64,000 nt of DNA from CAWCDJ01 sp963778675 (GTDB taxonomy: Bacteria; Acidobacteriota; Terriglobia; Bryobacterales; Bryobacteraceae). The notes under the pieces were generated by a model. That model did not search any database, was not told where the DNA came from, and worked only from the letters and a program-made list of their open reading frames with translations. The number at the start of each line of letters is the position of its first letter. The stretch's first letter is position 1. This document shows positions 1-8,810 of the stretch, in pieces. The translations under genes were made by a program, and so were the position numbers. The DNA lies in assembly GCA_963778675.1 (NCBI GenBank), contig CAVZVI010000008.1:372001-436000 (forward strand). Direction: 5' to 3'.

Positions 1-2760
1 GAGCGGACCGGACTGCTGCAGATCTACATTCCGCCCATCGAAGCCATCCAGACGGTGGACGTGTCGTTGAGCAACCACGATCCGGAGATGGGCCGGGCTT
101 CCGGCGCGGTGGTGAACGTGATTCTGAAATCGGGCACCAACGCCTGGCATGCAGCAGGCTACGAATTCCTGCAGAACAGCAATTTTAACGCCCGATCGTT
201 CTTCAACCCGTCGGTCGGCCACCTGGCGTACAACTACGTGGGCGGCAACGTCGGCGGGCCGATCAGGAAGAACAAGATGTTCGTCTTCGGCGATTACCTG
301 CGGGTGATGGACCACGAAGCCAACACCAACCAGATGACGATCCCACCGAACCCCTGGCGGACGGGAGATTTGAGCGAGGCGGCAACCACGATTTACGATC
401 CCGCTACGGGCAATCCGCTGGACGGCACGGGGCGCACGCCGTTCCCGGGGAACCAGATTCCGTCCAACCGCATCAACCCCGTCTCCGCGAAGATCATGGG
501 ATTACTGCCGTCAACGAACGAATCGTACAAGATCGCCAGCCCGAGCAACAATTACTTCGCGCTGCTGCCTTTCACCAAGACCACCGACTCGTTCGACACG
601 AAAATAGACTACAACATCACGGATAAGGACCGGCTGACCGGGCGCTTCAGCTTCTCGCGGCCCGTAATCTTCCAGGCTCCGTTGTTCGGCAATGCCGGCG
701 GCGCCGCGCAGGGCGCGTTCGAGGGAACCGGCACCCAGAAGACATACGTCAGCGGCCTCAACTACGACCGGATCGTTTCACCGACGCTGGTGGCCGAAGT
801 GCGGCTCGCAGTCTCGCACTATCACAACGAGGCCCAGCCGACCGATTACGGCTCCAACGATGCGCAGAACCTCGGGATTCCCGGCGTGAACATCAGCCAG
901 TTCACCAGCGGCATGGTGGGGATTCAGATCAACGACGGCTTCTCCAACCCGGTGGTGGGCTATTCGGCCAGCCTGCCCTGGATCCGCGCGGAAGCCAACG
1001 TCGACCTGGTGAACACTTGGACCAAGATCAAGGGCAATCACACGTTCAAGTGGGGATTCGACCTGAAGCGGCTGCGCGACGACCTGCTGCAGGACCAGAC
1101 CTACAGCCCGCGCGGCATCTACTATTTCGGCAACCAGCAGACGGCCCTGTGCACGCCGGTGGCGATCGGATCGAATGGGCTGGCGACGAGTTGCAACTCC
1201 TCGAAACTGGGAATCGCCAACGACATGGCCAGCTTCCTGCTGGATGTGCCGTACCAGCTCGGGCGGGATGTTAACACCTATTTCCCGGCCTACCGGCAGT
1301 GGGAATTCTTCGGCTTCGGCGGGGACAAGTGGCAGGTTTCGCCCAAGCTGACGCTGGACCTTGGCGTGCGCTGGGAATTCTATCCGCCGGCCACTCCGCA
1401 GTTCCCGGGCGGATTCTCGAACTACGATCCGACCACGAACAACCTCGTCATCGCGGGCGTCGGCGGCAATCCCTCGAATCTCGGGATGAAGACGCATTAC
1501 AACTACTTCGCGCCTCGCCTCGGTTTGGCCTACCGGCTGACGGACAAGACCGTGATCCGCGCCGGCTTCGGCACCAGCTACACGCCGTTCCCGGACAACA
1601 CCTACGCGTACAACTATCCGGTCCGCTCCAACAACTTCTACACCAACGTGGGGAACGGATACGCTTCGGCGCTTCTGCCGAACGGCCAGCCGGCGACCTT
1701 CCAGACCGGCTTCCCGCTGCCGGTGCCGGTGGCGGTTCCATCGAATGGAATCATCCCGGCGACCGGTTCGCTGCTGAGCCAGAGTTTCGATGTCATTAAC
1801 CTGAACTTCAAGAATCCGTACACCGAGACCTGGAACCTGGCCGTCCAGCGATCGCTGCCTCACCACTGGACCCTGGATGTAGCCTATCTGGGCGTTCACG
1901 GGGTGGATACGGTGGCGAACTACAACATGAACTCGCCCATGAGCGTGCTGGGGGGCGGCACTGCCAGCGAACCATTGAACATCTTGTACGGCAAGACCGC
2001 CGGCGCCACGCTGCGCTGGGCCGGGTACTCCTCCAGCTACCACGCTCTGCAAGCCAAGGTGGACCGCCGCTTCAGCGATCTGACGGTCACCACGGCGTTC
2101 ACCTGGGGCAAGGCCATGACCTTCCAGCAGGGCGACGACGGCGGCCTGATGTGGCTGATTAACCAGCGCCGCAACTATGCACGAGCGGATTTCGACCGCA
2201 CTCTGAGTTTCACGCAGAGCTACGTCTACCAGTTGCCGTGGGGGAAAGGGCAGCGCTGGCTGAGGAGCGGAGCGGTGTCCCATGTTTTGGGGAACTGGCA
2301 GCTCTCCGGTGTGCTTTCACTGATGACCGGTACGCCTTTCAACATCTCGGCGAGCGGCAGCAGTCTGAACACTCCGGGCGAATCGCAGACCGCCAACCAG
2401 GTGGCTCCAGTGCAGATCCTGCACGGGATCAACACCGGGAACCAGTGGTTCAGCACCGCCAGCTTTGCGCAGCCTACGGGCGTGACGTTCGGCAGCGTCG
2501 GCCGCAATCCAATCAACGGGCCGGGACTTTTCGGACTGAATCTCTCGCTTTCCAAGAGTTTCCAGTTCACCGAACGGGCGAAGTTGGAACTGCGCTGCGA
2601 AACGTTCAACTTCACTAATACGCCGCAGTTCAGCAACCCGCAGGGCTCGCTGACCAACGCGAACTTCGGCTACGTGACGGGGACGATCGGGAGCGGTACC
2701 GGCGTCAACGGCACGGGCGGCGGGAGAGCCGTCCAGCTAGGGGCCAAAATAACGTTCTGA
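1..2760 (+). CDS. TonB-dependent receptor, Oar-like, 5' end outside window
   Basis: The frame is open from the first base, so the start, signal peptide, N-terminal regulatory-like domain and most of the plug lie upstream; 919 codons are visible. The first residues contain the plug-end signature VILKSGTNAWH seen in this family, where the plug runs into the first barrel strands. The remainder is a long outer-membrane beta-barrel rich in Tyr/Phe/Asn/Gly strands and ends in a terminal Phe (GAKITF), the usual C-terminal recognition signal for barrel assembly. Family knowledge: such receptors take up ligands across the outer membrane using TonB. It is clearly more distant from the two receptors at 10188 and 14093 than those are from each other. 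The ligand cannot be read from the sequence. A GC-rich hairpin follows the stop codon. Confidence 0.9.
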   Translation, partial: ERTGLLQIYIPPIEAIQTVDVSLSNHDPEMGRASGAVVNVILKSGTNAWHAAGYEFLQNSNFNARSFFNPSVGHLAYNYVGGNVGGPIRKNKMFVFGDYLRVMDHEANTNQMTIPPNPWRTGDLSEAATTIYDPATGNPLDGTGRTPFPGNQIPSNRINPVSAKIMGLLPSTNESYKIASPSNNYFALLPFTKTTDSFDTKIDYNITDKDRLTGRFSFSRPVIFQAPLFGNAGGAAQGAFEGTGTQKTYVSGLNYDRIVSPTLVAEVRLAVSHYHNEAQPTDYGSNDAQNLGIPGVNISQFTSGMVGIQINDGFSNPVVGYSASLPWIRAEANVDLVNTWTKIKGNHTFKWGFDLKRLRDDLLQDQTYSPRGIYYFGNQQTALCTPVAIGSNGLATSCNSSKLGIANDMASFLLDVPYQLGRDVNTYFPAYRQWEFFGFGGDKWQVSPKLTLDLGVRWEFYPPATPQFPGGFSNYDPTTNNLVIAGVGGNPSNLGMKTHYNYFAPRLGLAYRLTDKTVIRAGFGTSYTPFPDNTYAYNYPVRSNNFYTNVGNGYASALLPNGQPATFQTGFPLPVPVAVPSNGIIPATGSLLSQSFDVINLNFKNPYTETWNLAVQRSLPHHWTLDVAYLGVHGVDTVANYNMNSPMSVLGGGTASEPLNILYGKTAGATLRWAGYSSSYHALQAKVDRRFSDLTVTTAFTWGKAMTFQQGDDGGLMWLINQRRNYARADFDRTLSFTQSYVYQLPWGKGQRWLRSGAVSHVLGNWQLSGVLSLMTGTPFNISASGSSLNTPGESQTANQVAPVQILHGINTGNQWFSTASFAQPTGVTFGSVGRNPINGPGLFGLNLSLSKSFQFTERAKLELRCETFNFTNTPQFSNPQGSLTNANFGYVTGTIGSGTGVNGTGGGRAVQLGAKITF

Positions 2761-2765
2761 CGTTT

Positions 2766-2817
2766 GAGCGGCCGGTCCGCCCGCCGACGAAGGCTGCCGG
2801 CGGGCGGGCGGCCGCTC
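2766..2817 (+). terminator. GC-rich hairpin after receptor gene
   Basis: An inverted repeat starts 5 bases after the stop: left arm GAGCGGCC-GGT-CCGCCCGCCG and right arm CGGCGGGCGG-G-CGGCCGCTC pair over 9 + 10 bp around a small internal asymmetry, with an 11-base loop. There is no T-run, so it could be a factor-assisted terminator or mRNA 3'-end stabiliser rather than a classical intrinsic terminator. Confidence 0.5.
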
Positions 2818-2882
2818 GCGCTGTCATACAATGAGATCGTGGAACCCCATTTAGAAACGGAGTCTCGGAACGGAGCCCGCCC

Positions 2883-3122
2883 GTGACCGAATCCGGTAAG
2901 GAAAAGGCAGGAGCGGCGGCAGCGGCGGGCGTAGGCGCCGGCGTCGGGGGCGCCGGAGGCGCGACTGTCGGAGTATTGGAACTTGCCGCGCAAGGCGTTG
3001 CGACGGGGCTAACGGCTGGTGTGGTGATCGGCGCCGGCGCGCTGGTAGGAGCGGCTACCTTCCTGTTAGGCTACAAGGCATATCGGCGTTTCCGCAAATC
3101 CAACAAGCCCACCGCCGGCTAA
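2883..3122 (+). CDS. small Gly/Ala-rich membrane peptide, unknown function
   Basis: 79 residues starting at GTG, chosen because a GGAG lies about 7 bases upstream and no other start fits. I do not recognise a family. Residues 1-9 are polar (MTESGKEKA). Residues 10-65 are almost entirely Gly, Ala, Val and Leu with repeated small-xxx-small spacing (glycine-zipper-like), enough for two membrane-spanning segments. The tail (YKAYRRFRKSNKPTAG) is strongly basic. This layout resembles small membrane-inserting peptides such as class II bacteriocin-like or holin-like proteins and glycine-zipper proteins, but no immunity, leader-peptide or export gene sits beside it, so that is only a structural analogy. 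It is flanked by a receptor gene and a BNR-repeat gene with its own promoter, so it is probably transcribed alone. Confidence 0.6.
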   Translation: MTESGKEKAGAAAAAGVGAGVGGAGGATVGVLELAAQGVATGLTAGVVIGAGALVGAATFLLGYKAYRRFRKSNKPTAG

Positions 3123-3138
3123 GAGCGCCGGTTCGGAA

Positions 3139-3168
3139 TTGACCTGTCCGGTTCCCTTCGTTTACACT
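3139..3168 (+). promoter_or_regulatory. sigma70-type promoter for BNR/VPS10 gene
   Basis: TTGACC at 3139-3144 and TACACT at 3163-3168 are separated by 18 bases. The expected transcription start near 3175 gives a short leader containing the AAGG directly before the ATG at 3202. Confidence 0.5.
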
Positions 3169-3201
3169 GCAGAACGATTCTATTCAGGGGGAACTATAAG
3201 G

Positions 3202-6200
3202 ATGCCGTCTATCGACCGCCTGCGCGGGAGACTGCTCTTAGTGCTGGCGTGCGCCATGCTATCCGCCTTGCCGGCTTTGCCGCAGCGGCGGGGCGGAGGC
3301 GGCCCTACCCTGGAACCGCTGCAGTTCCGGTTTATGGGGCCGGCGGTGGGCAACCGGATCGCGGCGGCGGCCGGGGTGCCGGGCGATCCCAGCACGTACT
3401 ACGCCGGAGCCGCCTCGGGAGGTGTCTGGAAGTCGACCGACAACGGGCGCAGCTTCGTCCCCATCTTCGACAACGAGCCCGCGCAGGCGATCGGCGCGCT
3501 GGCGGTGGCAGACTCCAATCACCAGATTGTCTGGGCGGGAACCGGCGAGGCGTGGGCCATCCGCGACAGCGACATGATGGGCGACGGCATCTACAAATCG
3601 ACCGATGCCGGGCGGACGTGGTCGCACATGGGACTCGGGGAGACCGGACGCATCGGACGGATTATCATTCACCCGACGAATCCGGATATCGTCTACGTCT
3701 GCGCGGCGGGCCGGCTGACCGGGCCGCAGGAAGAGCGCGGCGTTTTCAAGACGACTGACGGCGGGCGCAACTGGCAGCGCGTGCTCTTCGTGAACCCCGA
3801 CACGGGGTGCTCCGGCCTGTCGATGGACGCCAACGACCCGAACACCCTGGTGGCCGGCACCTGGCAGGTGGTGATGCATAGTTGGGCGATGTTCAGCGGC
3901 GGGCCGGGGAGCGGCGTATTCGTGACGCACGACGGCGGTGCGACGTGGAAGCGCGTCGTGGGGCATGGGATGCCGAAATCCCCGGTGGGCAAGATCGATG
4001 TGGCCATCGCGCCTAAGAATTCCAAGCGCGTCTACGCGCTGATCCAGACCGCGGACCAGGGGTCGGTGTGGCGCTCGGACGACGGCGGGGAAAACTGGAA
4101 GGTAGTGAACTGGCAGCGGGAATTGATCGGGCGCGCGGGGTACTACATCCGGATCGCCGTGAACCCGGTGAACCCCGACGAGGTGCTGGTGGCCGATAGC
4201 AGCTTCTGGCTGTCCACCGACGGCGCCAAATCGTTTCGCAGCGTGCCGTGGGGCGGCGATACGCACGACATCTGGATTGACCCGGACGGCAAGCGCATCA
4301 TCGTGACGCACGACGGCGGCATGTATATCACCACCGACCACGGCCAGAGCCCGGCCGCAGCGATGCGAGTGACGCTGCCCATCGGGCAGATGTACCACGT
4401 GGCCGTGGACCACGACGTGCCCTATCACATCTACGGCAACATGCAGGACGATGGCACGATGCGCGGCCTGAGCACGACGGTGGAGGCCGGGCCGAATGTG
4501 CCGGGACTCGGAGGGCGCGGCGGCTTCGGCCGCGGCGGCGGAGGCGGCGAGTGGGAGCACGGGCTGGGCGGCTGCGAATCGGGCTTCACCCTGCCGGATC
4601 TTACCGACACCGACATCGTGTGGGCTTCCTGTTACGGCAATGAAGTCACGCGATACGACGCGAAGACCAAGATGGCCCGTTCCGTCAGCCCCTGGCTGCA
4701 CACGCTCGATTCGGAGCCGAACAAGGCGAAGTACCGCTGCCATTGGACGCCTCCTCTAGCCATCGACCCGTTCGACCACAACACGGTGTATTACGGCTGC
4801 CAGATGATTCTGCGCACCACCAACGGTGGAGTGAGCTGGACGGAGCTGAGTGGAGATCTCTCGCACAAGGACCCCAGCCGCATCGTCTCCTCGGGCGGAA
4901 TTGTGGGAGATAACCTGGGGCAGTTCTACGGCGAGGTCGTGTTTGCGATTGCGCCCTCGCAAATACAGAGGGGCCTGATTTGGGCCGGCACGGACGACGG
5001 AAAGGTCTGGTACACGCGCGATGGCGGGAAGAATTGGGTGGACGTCTCGGCCAATATCAAAGGGATGCCGGACTGGGGCGTGATCTCCAAAATCGAGCCT
5101 TCGCATTTCGACCCGGGGACGGCCTACGTCTGCGTGGATTATCACATGATGGATAACCGCGATCCCTGGATCTACAAGACGACCGACTTCGGCAAGACCT
5201 GGACCAAGATCAGCGATGGGCTTCCCAAGGGACCTCTGGCATACGCACGGGTGGTGGCCGAGAACCCCAACCGGAAAGGAATGCTCTTTGCGGGCACCGG
5301 CAACGCGCTCTACTACACGATGAACGACGGGGAGACCTGGAAGCCGCTGCAGGCGGGGCTGCCGCACGCCCCGGTTTCGTGGATCGTTGTCCAGAAGGAG
5401 TACCACGACCTGGTGCTGTCTACTTACGGCCGCGGCTTCTACATCATGGAAGACATCACGCCGCTCGAGCAGGGGGTGATGGAAGGACCGGGCGCGGGCG
5501 AGACCGCGAAGCTGGTGGCGCCGCGCCCGGCATTCCGCCTGGTGCGCGGCGAGCGGGCACTGCTGAACTACTGGCTGAAGGCGCCGGCCAGGTACGCGAT
5601 CGAATTCGAGATTTCCGATGCCAAGGGTGCGCTGGTTCGCAAGCTGTCGGAAGGGACGGGCCGCGCGGGGATTAACCGTGTCACGTGGGATATGCGGTAC
5701 GAGCCTCCGCGGACCGTGGCGCTCCGGACCACCCCGCCGGAGAATCCGCACATCTGGGAGGAGCCCCGCTTTCAAAACTCCCAGACGCGTCCGATTACGC
5801 ATTGGGGTCTCGCGCAAGCCGAGGTGGGGCCGATCGCGGCGCCGGGAACCTACTCGGTGAGGATGATCGTGGACGGCAAGAGCTACACGCAGCCGCTGCA
5901 GATTCTCCGGCCGCCGGACAGCCACGGGTCGGACGCGGACCTGCAGTCGTCGGTGCGGCTGCAACTCAAGGTGCGGGACGACATCAACACCGTCTCCGAC
6001 ATGACCAACCAGATCGAGTGGATGCGCCGGCAACTGGAGGATGAGCGGAAGACGGTGGCGGGAAAAGGCGAACTGCTGAAGGCCATGGCCGCCATCGACG
6101 TGAAGCTCCAGGACGTGGAATACCAGATGATCACGCGGGCCGATGCGCTGAGCGATGACAAGTATTTCCAGACGGCCTACAAACTGTACCAGAACTTCAT

Positions 6201-6474
6201 CTGGCTGAACGGCGAGATCGGGACCGGCGCGGGCGACGTGGCCGGAACCGGCGACTGGGGACCGACGGAGACGGCGATCGGGCTGGTATTCGGCCTGGAG
6301 AAGCAACTCGCGGCCGTGCAGGCCGAATACAAGAGCCTGATGGAACGAGACGTCCCGGCTTATAACAGGGGGATCGCGGGCAGCGGTCTCGAGCCGTTGA
6401 AGACTACCGGCGCGCCGCCCCCGCCGGCGCGTACGGGCGGCCGCTTCGGCGGCGCTCCGGACCAGGATCAATAA
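3202..6474 (+). CDS. exported BNR/VPS10-type beta-propeller protein
   Basis: 1090 residues. I start at ATG 3202, after a purine-rich AGGGGGAACTATAAGG stretch; an upstream in-frame start would add 21 residues before the signal peptide (positive MPSIDRLRGR then a hydrophobic stretch ending ALPALPQ). The body carries many Asp-box/BNR motifs (STDNGRSF, STDAGRTW, TTDGGRNW, SDDGGENW, TRDGGKNW, TTDFGKTW), the mark of sialidase/VPS10/sortilin-like propellers, probably two propellers. It is interrupted near residues 434-452 by a Gly/Arg-rich low-complexity insert (4500-4555). The last ~300 residues are a separate beta-sandwich plus helical region ending in a Pro/Gly-rich tail. Such proteins are often annotated as glycosyl hydrolases, but I see no proven catalytic set. 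It is probably periplasmic or surface-exposed and binds or processes a polymer. The next gene begins at the base after its stop. Confidence 0.8.
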   Translation: MPSIDRLRGRLLLVLACAMLSALPALPQRRGGGGPTLEPLQFRFMGPAVGNRIAAAAGVPGDPSTYYAGAASGGVWKSTDNGRSFVPIFDNEPAQAIGALAVADSNHQIVWAGTGEAWAIRDSDMMGDGIYKSTDAGRTWSHMGLGETGRIGRIIIHPTNPDIVYVCAAGRLTGPQEERGVFKTTDGGRNWQRVLFVNPDTGCSGLSMDANDPNTLVAGTWQVVMHSWAMFSGGPGSGVFVTHDGGATWKRVVGHGMPKSPVGKIDVAIAPKNSKRVYALIQTADQGSVWRSDDGGENWKVVNWQRELIGRAGYYIRIAVNPVNPDEVLVADSSFWLSTDGAKSFRSVPWGGDTHDIWIDPDGKRIIVTHDGGMYITTDHGQSPAAAMRVTLPIGQMYHVAVDHDVPYHIYGNMQDDGTMRGLSTTVEAGPNVPGLGGRGGFGRGGGGGEWEHGLGGCESGFTLPDLTDTDIVWASCYGNEVTRYDAKTKMARSVSPWLHTLDSEPNKAKYRCHWTPPLAIDPFDHNTVYYGCQMILRTTNGGVSWTELSGDLSHKDPSRIVSSGGIVGDNLGQFYGEVVFAIAPSQIQRGLIWAGTDDGKVWYTRDGGKNWVDVSANIKGMPDWGVISKIEPSHFDPGTAYVCVDYHMMDNRDPWIYKTTDFGKTWTKISDGLPKGPLAYARVVAENPNRKGMLFAGTGNALYYTMNDGETWKPLQAGLPHAPVSWIVVQKEYHDLVLSTYGRGFYIMEDITPLEQGVMEGPGAGETAKLVAPRPAFRLVRGERALLNYWLKAPARYAIEFEISDAKGALVRKLSEGTGRAGINRVTWDMRYEPPRTVALRTTPPENPHIWEEPRFQNSQTRPITHWGLAQAEVGPIAAPGTYSVRMIVDGKSYTQPLQILRPPDSHGSDADLQSSVRLQLKVRDDINTVSDMTNQIEWMRRQLEDERKTVAGKGELLKAMAAIDVKLQDVEYQMITRADALSDDKYFQTAYKLYQNFIWLNGEIGTGAGDVAGTGDWGPTETAIGLVFGLEKQLAAVQAEYKSLMERDVPAYNRGIAGSGLEPLKTTGAPPPPARTGGRFGGAPDQDQ

Positions 6475-7317
6475 ATGTACGATCCGCTTGCGCGTTACTC
6501 GCTGCAGCCCGCCCGTTACACCTGCTACCGCGCGGCGGGACCGATCCGGGTGGATGGGAAGCTCGATGAACCGGCTTGGGAACTGGCTCCGAAATCCACT
6601 CCGTTCGTGGATATCGTGACCGGCGAGCCGGCATGGTTCGATACGCGCGTGGCGATGCTCTGGGACGACCAGAACCTCTACTTCGGCTTCTGGGCGGAAG
6701 AGACGGACGTGTGGGGCACCCTCACCGAACGCGATTCCAAAATCTGGGAAGAGAACGATCTCGAAGTGTTCATCGCGGGCAGCGATGCCTATTACGAATT
6801 CGAGATCAACGCGCTGAACACGGTCTACGAGGTGTTCTGGATCTGGAAGGACATCCTGCGGCCGGGATCGCGATATTATGGGCGGCCGGAGTTCGACCCT
6901 TCGACACAGCGCACGATGGTGCTCGACGGCGTCGGCGGGCACGTGCATCCGCGCGGCGAGCGATGGGGATTTCTCGATTGGGATTACCCCGGGCTGCAGA
7001 CGGGGGTGTGCGTGGAGGGGGTCGTCAACAGCCGGACGAATACGGATCGGGGCTGGACTGCGGAATTGGCTTTCCCCTGGCGCGGGCTGGAGTTGCTGGC
7101 CGATGGCCGGTCTCTGCCGCCGCGGGATGGGGACGTGTGGCGGATCGACTGTTCGCGGTTCGAGAAGATCGGTAGGAATCGCGAGATACTCGACCCATGC
7201 GCCGGATGGACCTGGAACCGGCACGGCCACTACGATTCGCACATTCCCGAAGTGTTCCCCTACGTGACGTTTTCGACGGAAGTGGCGCCGGGGCCTACTG
7301 AGTATGAGCACGAGTGA
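6475..7317 (+). CDS. CBM9-like carbohydrate-binding protein
   Basis: 280 residues starting with the ATG immediately after the TAA of the preceding gene, which indicates one transcript and coupled translation. The sequence opens with the typical family-9 carbohydrate-binding module pattern: IRVDGKLDEPAWELAP, then an aromatic-rich core (LWDDQNLYFGFWAEE, YYEFEINALNTVYEVFWIWK) and a C-terminal WTAELAFPWRGLELL strand set. CBM9-like modules fold as beta-sandwiches and bind reducing ends of sugars. There is no signal peptide and no additional catalytic domain, so it may act in the cytoplasm or be a stand-alone binding domain. It overlaps the Rieske oxygenase gene by 14 bases, linking sugar recognition and an oxygenase in one transcript. 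Confidence 0.75.
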   Translation: MYDPLARYSLQPARYTCYRAAGPIRVDGKLDEPAWELAPKSTPFVDIVTGEPAWFDTRVAMLWDDQNLYFGFWAEETDVWGTLTERDSKIWEENDLEVFIAGSDAYYEFEINALNTVYEVFWIWKDILRPGSRYYGRPEFDPSTQRTMVLDGVGGHVHPRGERWGFLDWDYPGLQTGVCVEGVVNSRTNTDRGWTAELAFPWRGLELLADGRSLPPRDGDVWRIDCSRFEKIGRNREILDPCAGWTWNRHGHYDSHIPEVFPYVTFSTEVAPGPTEYEHE

Positions 7318-8338
7318 CTTTTGGTTCCAGCCCGACCTGGCGCGGGCGTCGACCATTCCCGCGCGCTGGTACACCGACCCGGCGATGCTGACAGCGGAAC
7401 GGTCGAAGGTATTCGGCCGGACGTGGCAGGCGGTGGGGCATGCAGGCGAAGTAGCGGCGCCGGGAACCTTCCTGGCAAGCGATGTTGCAGGCGAACCGGT
7501 GCTGGTCACTCGCACGAAGGAGGGAGTGCTGCACGCCTTCTCGAACGTCTGCCGCCACCGGGGATCGGTATTGGCGGAGGGGTCCGGCGAGGCTTCGTCG
7601 ATCCGCTGTCCCTACCACGCCTGGACCTACACGCTGGAGGGTAAGCTGCTGGGTCAGCCGGAATTCGAAGGCGTGGAGGAATGGGACCGGTCGCAGGTCT
7701 GCCTGCCAGGCTTCCAGGCGGAGACCTGGGGACCGTTCGCTTTCGTCAACCAGGACGCCGGAGCGCCGCCTCTCGCCGAGGTGCTCGGCGCGATTCCCGA
7801 GGAGATTGCGCGAATCGGTTGCCCGATCGACGCGCTGCGATTTTCCCGGCGCCGCGACTATGTGATCGAGTGCAACTGGAAGGTGTATGTGGACAACTAC
7901 CTGGAGGGGTACCACCTGCCGGCCGCGCACCCGAGCCTGTTTCGGGCGCTGGATTACCAGAATTACAGGGTGGATACGTTCCGGTATTATTCGTCGCAGA
8001 TCGCGCCGCTTCGTTCGCGGGAGGGCAGCAGCGCGCTCTATTACTGGCTGTTTCCGAATTTCATGCTCAACGTGTATCCGGACAACCTGAGCAGCAACCT
8101 GATCGTTCCCCTAGGGCCCGACCGCACCCTGACGATTTTCGAGTGGTTCGCCTATGCGGGCGAGGTGCAGCAGGCGACCATCGACTTCAGCGACGAGATC
8201 CAGCAGGAGGACATCCGGATCTGCGAATCGGTACAGCGCGGTCTGAAGTCGCTCCACTACGACCAGGGCCGGTACTCGGTGAAGCGAGAGAACGGCGTCC
8301 ACCACTTTCACGGCCTCCTAAGCGAGTTCATGGCCTGA
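7304..8338 (+). CDS. Rieske [2Fe-2S] oxygenase, alpha-subunit type
   Basis: 344 residues; ATG 7304 lies inside the end of the previous gene. The Rieske cluster ligands are CRHRG (Cys83, His85) and CPYHAW (Cys102, His105). The catalytic mononuclear-iron motif follows at NYLEGYHLPAAH (His204, His209), and the C-terminal EDIRICESVQRGLKS segment is typical of the choline monooxygenase/carnitine oxygenase/aromatic-ring hydroxylase alpha-subunit family. These enzymes insert oxygen into aromatic rings or N-methyl groups and need a separate reductase, which is not present in this window. Length matches single-polypeptide alpha3-type oxygenases. The substrate is unknown; the neighbouring CBM9-like and cupin genes give no clear hint. 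Confidence 0.88.
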   Translation: MSTSDFWFQPDLARASTIPARWYTDPAMLTAERSKVFGRTWQAVGHAGEVAAPGTFLASDVAGEPVLVTRTKEGVLHAFSNVCRHRGSVLAEGSGEASSIRCPYHAWTYTLEGKLLGQPEFEGVEEWDRSQVCLPGFQAETWGPFAFVNQDAGAPPLAEVLGAIPEEIARIGCPIDALRFSRRRDYVIECNWKVYVDNYLEGYHLPAAHPSLFRALDYQNYRVDTFRYYSSQIAPLRSREGSSALYYWLFPNFMLNVYPDNLSSNLIVPLGPDRTLTIFEWFAYAGEVQQATIDFSDEIQQEDIRICESVQRGLKSLHYDQGRYSVKRENGVHHFHGLLSEFMA

Positions 8339-8371
8339 AAAGCGAACAGGCGACGTTTCTCCCTTTTCTTC

Positions 8372-8377
8372 TACAAT
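8372..8377 (+). promoter_or_regulatory. -10 element TACAAT abutting cupin start
   Basis: TACAAT ends six bases before the ATG at 8384, which would place the transcription start at or next to the start codon, so the mRNA may be leaderless. No convincing -35 box is visible. Confidence 0.35.
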
Positions 8378-8383
8378 CACGGT

Positions 8384-8806
8384 ATGACTTTTTCGCGAAG
8401 AGACCTGGGGAGGCTGTTACCGGCGCTGGCCGCGACTGCGGCGGCGGCCGAAGATCCGAAGGTTCTGCCGTCCAGGGCCTGGAAATACGAGGACCTGCCC
8501 GTCAAGAAAAATGGGGTGAACGAATCGCGCGACGTATTCAAGGGCGTTACGCACTCCAACTTCCCGATCGATCTGCACATCACCAAGCTGGCCGCGGGAT
8601 CCGCCCCGCATCCTCCGCACAAGCACCTGCGCGAAGAGATGGTGATGTTGGAGATGGGGAACCTGGACGTGACCATCGAGGGCAAGACTACCCGGCTGAC
8701 GCCGGGCTCGGTGGCCTACGTCCATTCCAACGAAATGCACGGCTGGACCAATCCCGGTCCGGGTCCGGCACAGTATTTTGTGCTGGCCCTGGGGCCCAAC
8801 GCATAA
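8384..8806 (+). CDS. cupin-domain protein with Tat-like leader
   Basis: 140 residues. The N-terminus MTFSRRDLGRLLPALAATAAAAE has the twin-arginine followed by a hydrophobic stretch, so export by Tat is likely. Residues ~70-92 hold cupin motif 1 (PHPPHKHLREEMVMLEMG: His, His and Glu metal ligands) and ~105-122 hold motif 2 (PGSVAYVHSNEMHGWTN: final His ligand), giving a complete metal-binding single-domain cupin. These small cupins are dioxygenases, isomerases or sugar-binding proteins; the sequence alone does not decide. It follows the Rieske oxygenase by 45 bases but has its own possible -10 element. It converges with the DUF5009 gene, leaving only four bases between stops. Confidence 0.8.
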   Translation: MTFSRRDLGRLLPALAATAAAAEDPKVLPSRAWKYEDLPVKKNGVNESRDVFKGVTHSNFPIDLHITKLAAGSAPHPPHKHLREEMVMLEMGNLDVTIEGKTTRLTPGSVAYVHSNEMHGWTNPGPGPAQYFVLALGPNA

Positions 8807-8810
8807 GGCA

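Noticed and set aside
4496..4560. Gly/Arg-rich stretch as a separate repeat protein or nucleic-acid-binding region
   Set aside because: It is in frame within the BNR/VPS10 gene and is a simple low-complexity loop between propeller blades.
778..7515. Long minus-strand open frames (501, 494 and 919 codons) opposite the receptor, BNR and CBM9/Rieske genes
   Set aside because: Arg/His/Gly/Pro-rich shadow translations of high-GC coding DNA with no domain, start site or neighbour logic; the plus-strand genes have full family signatures.
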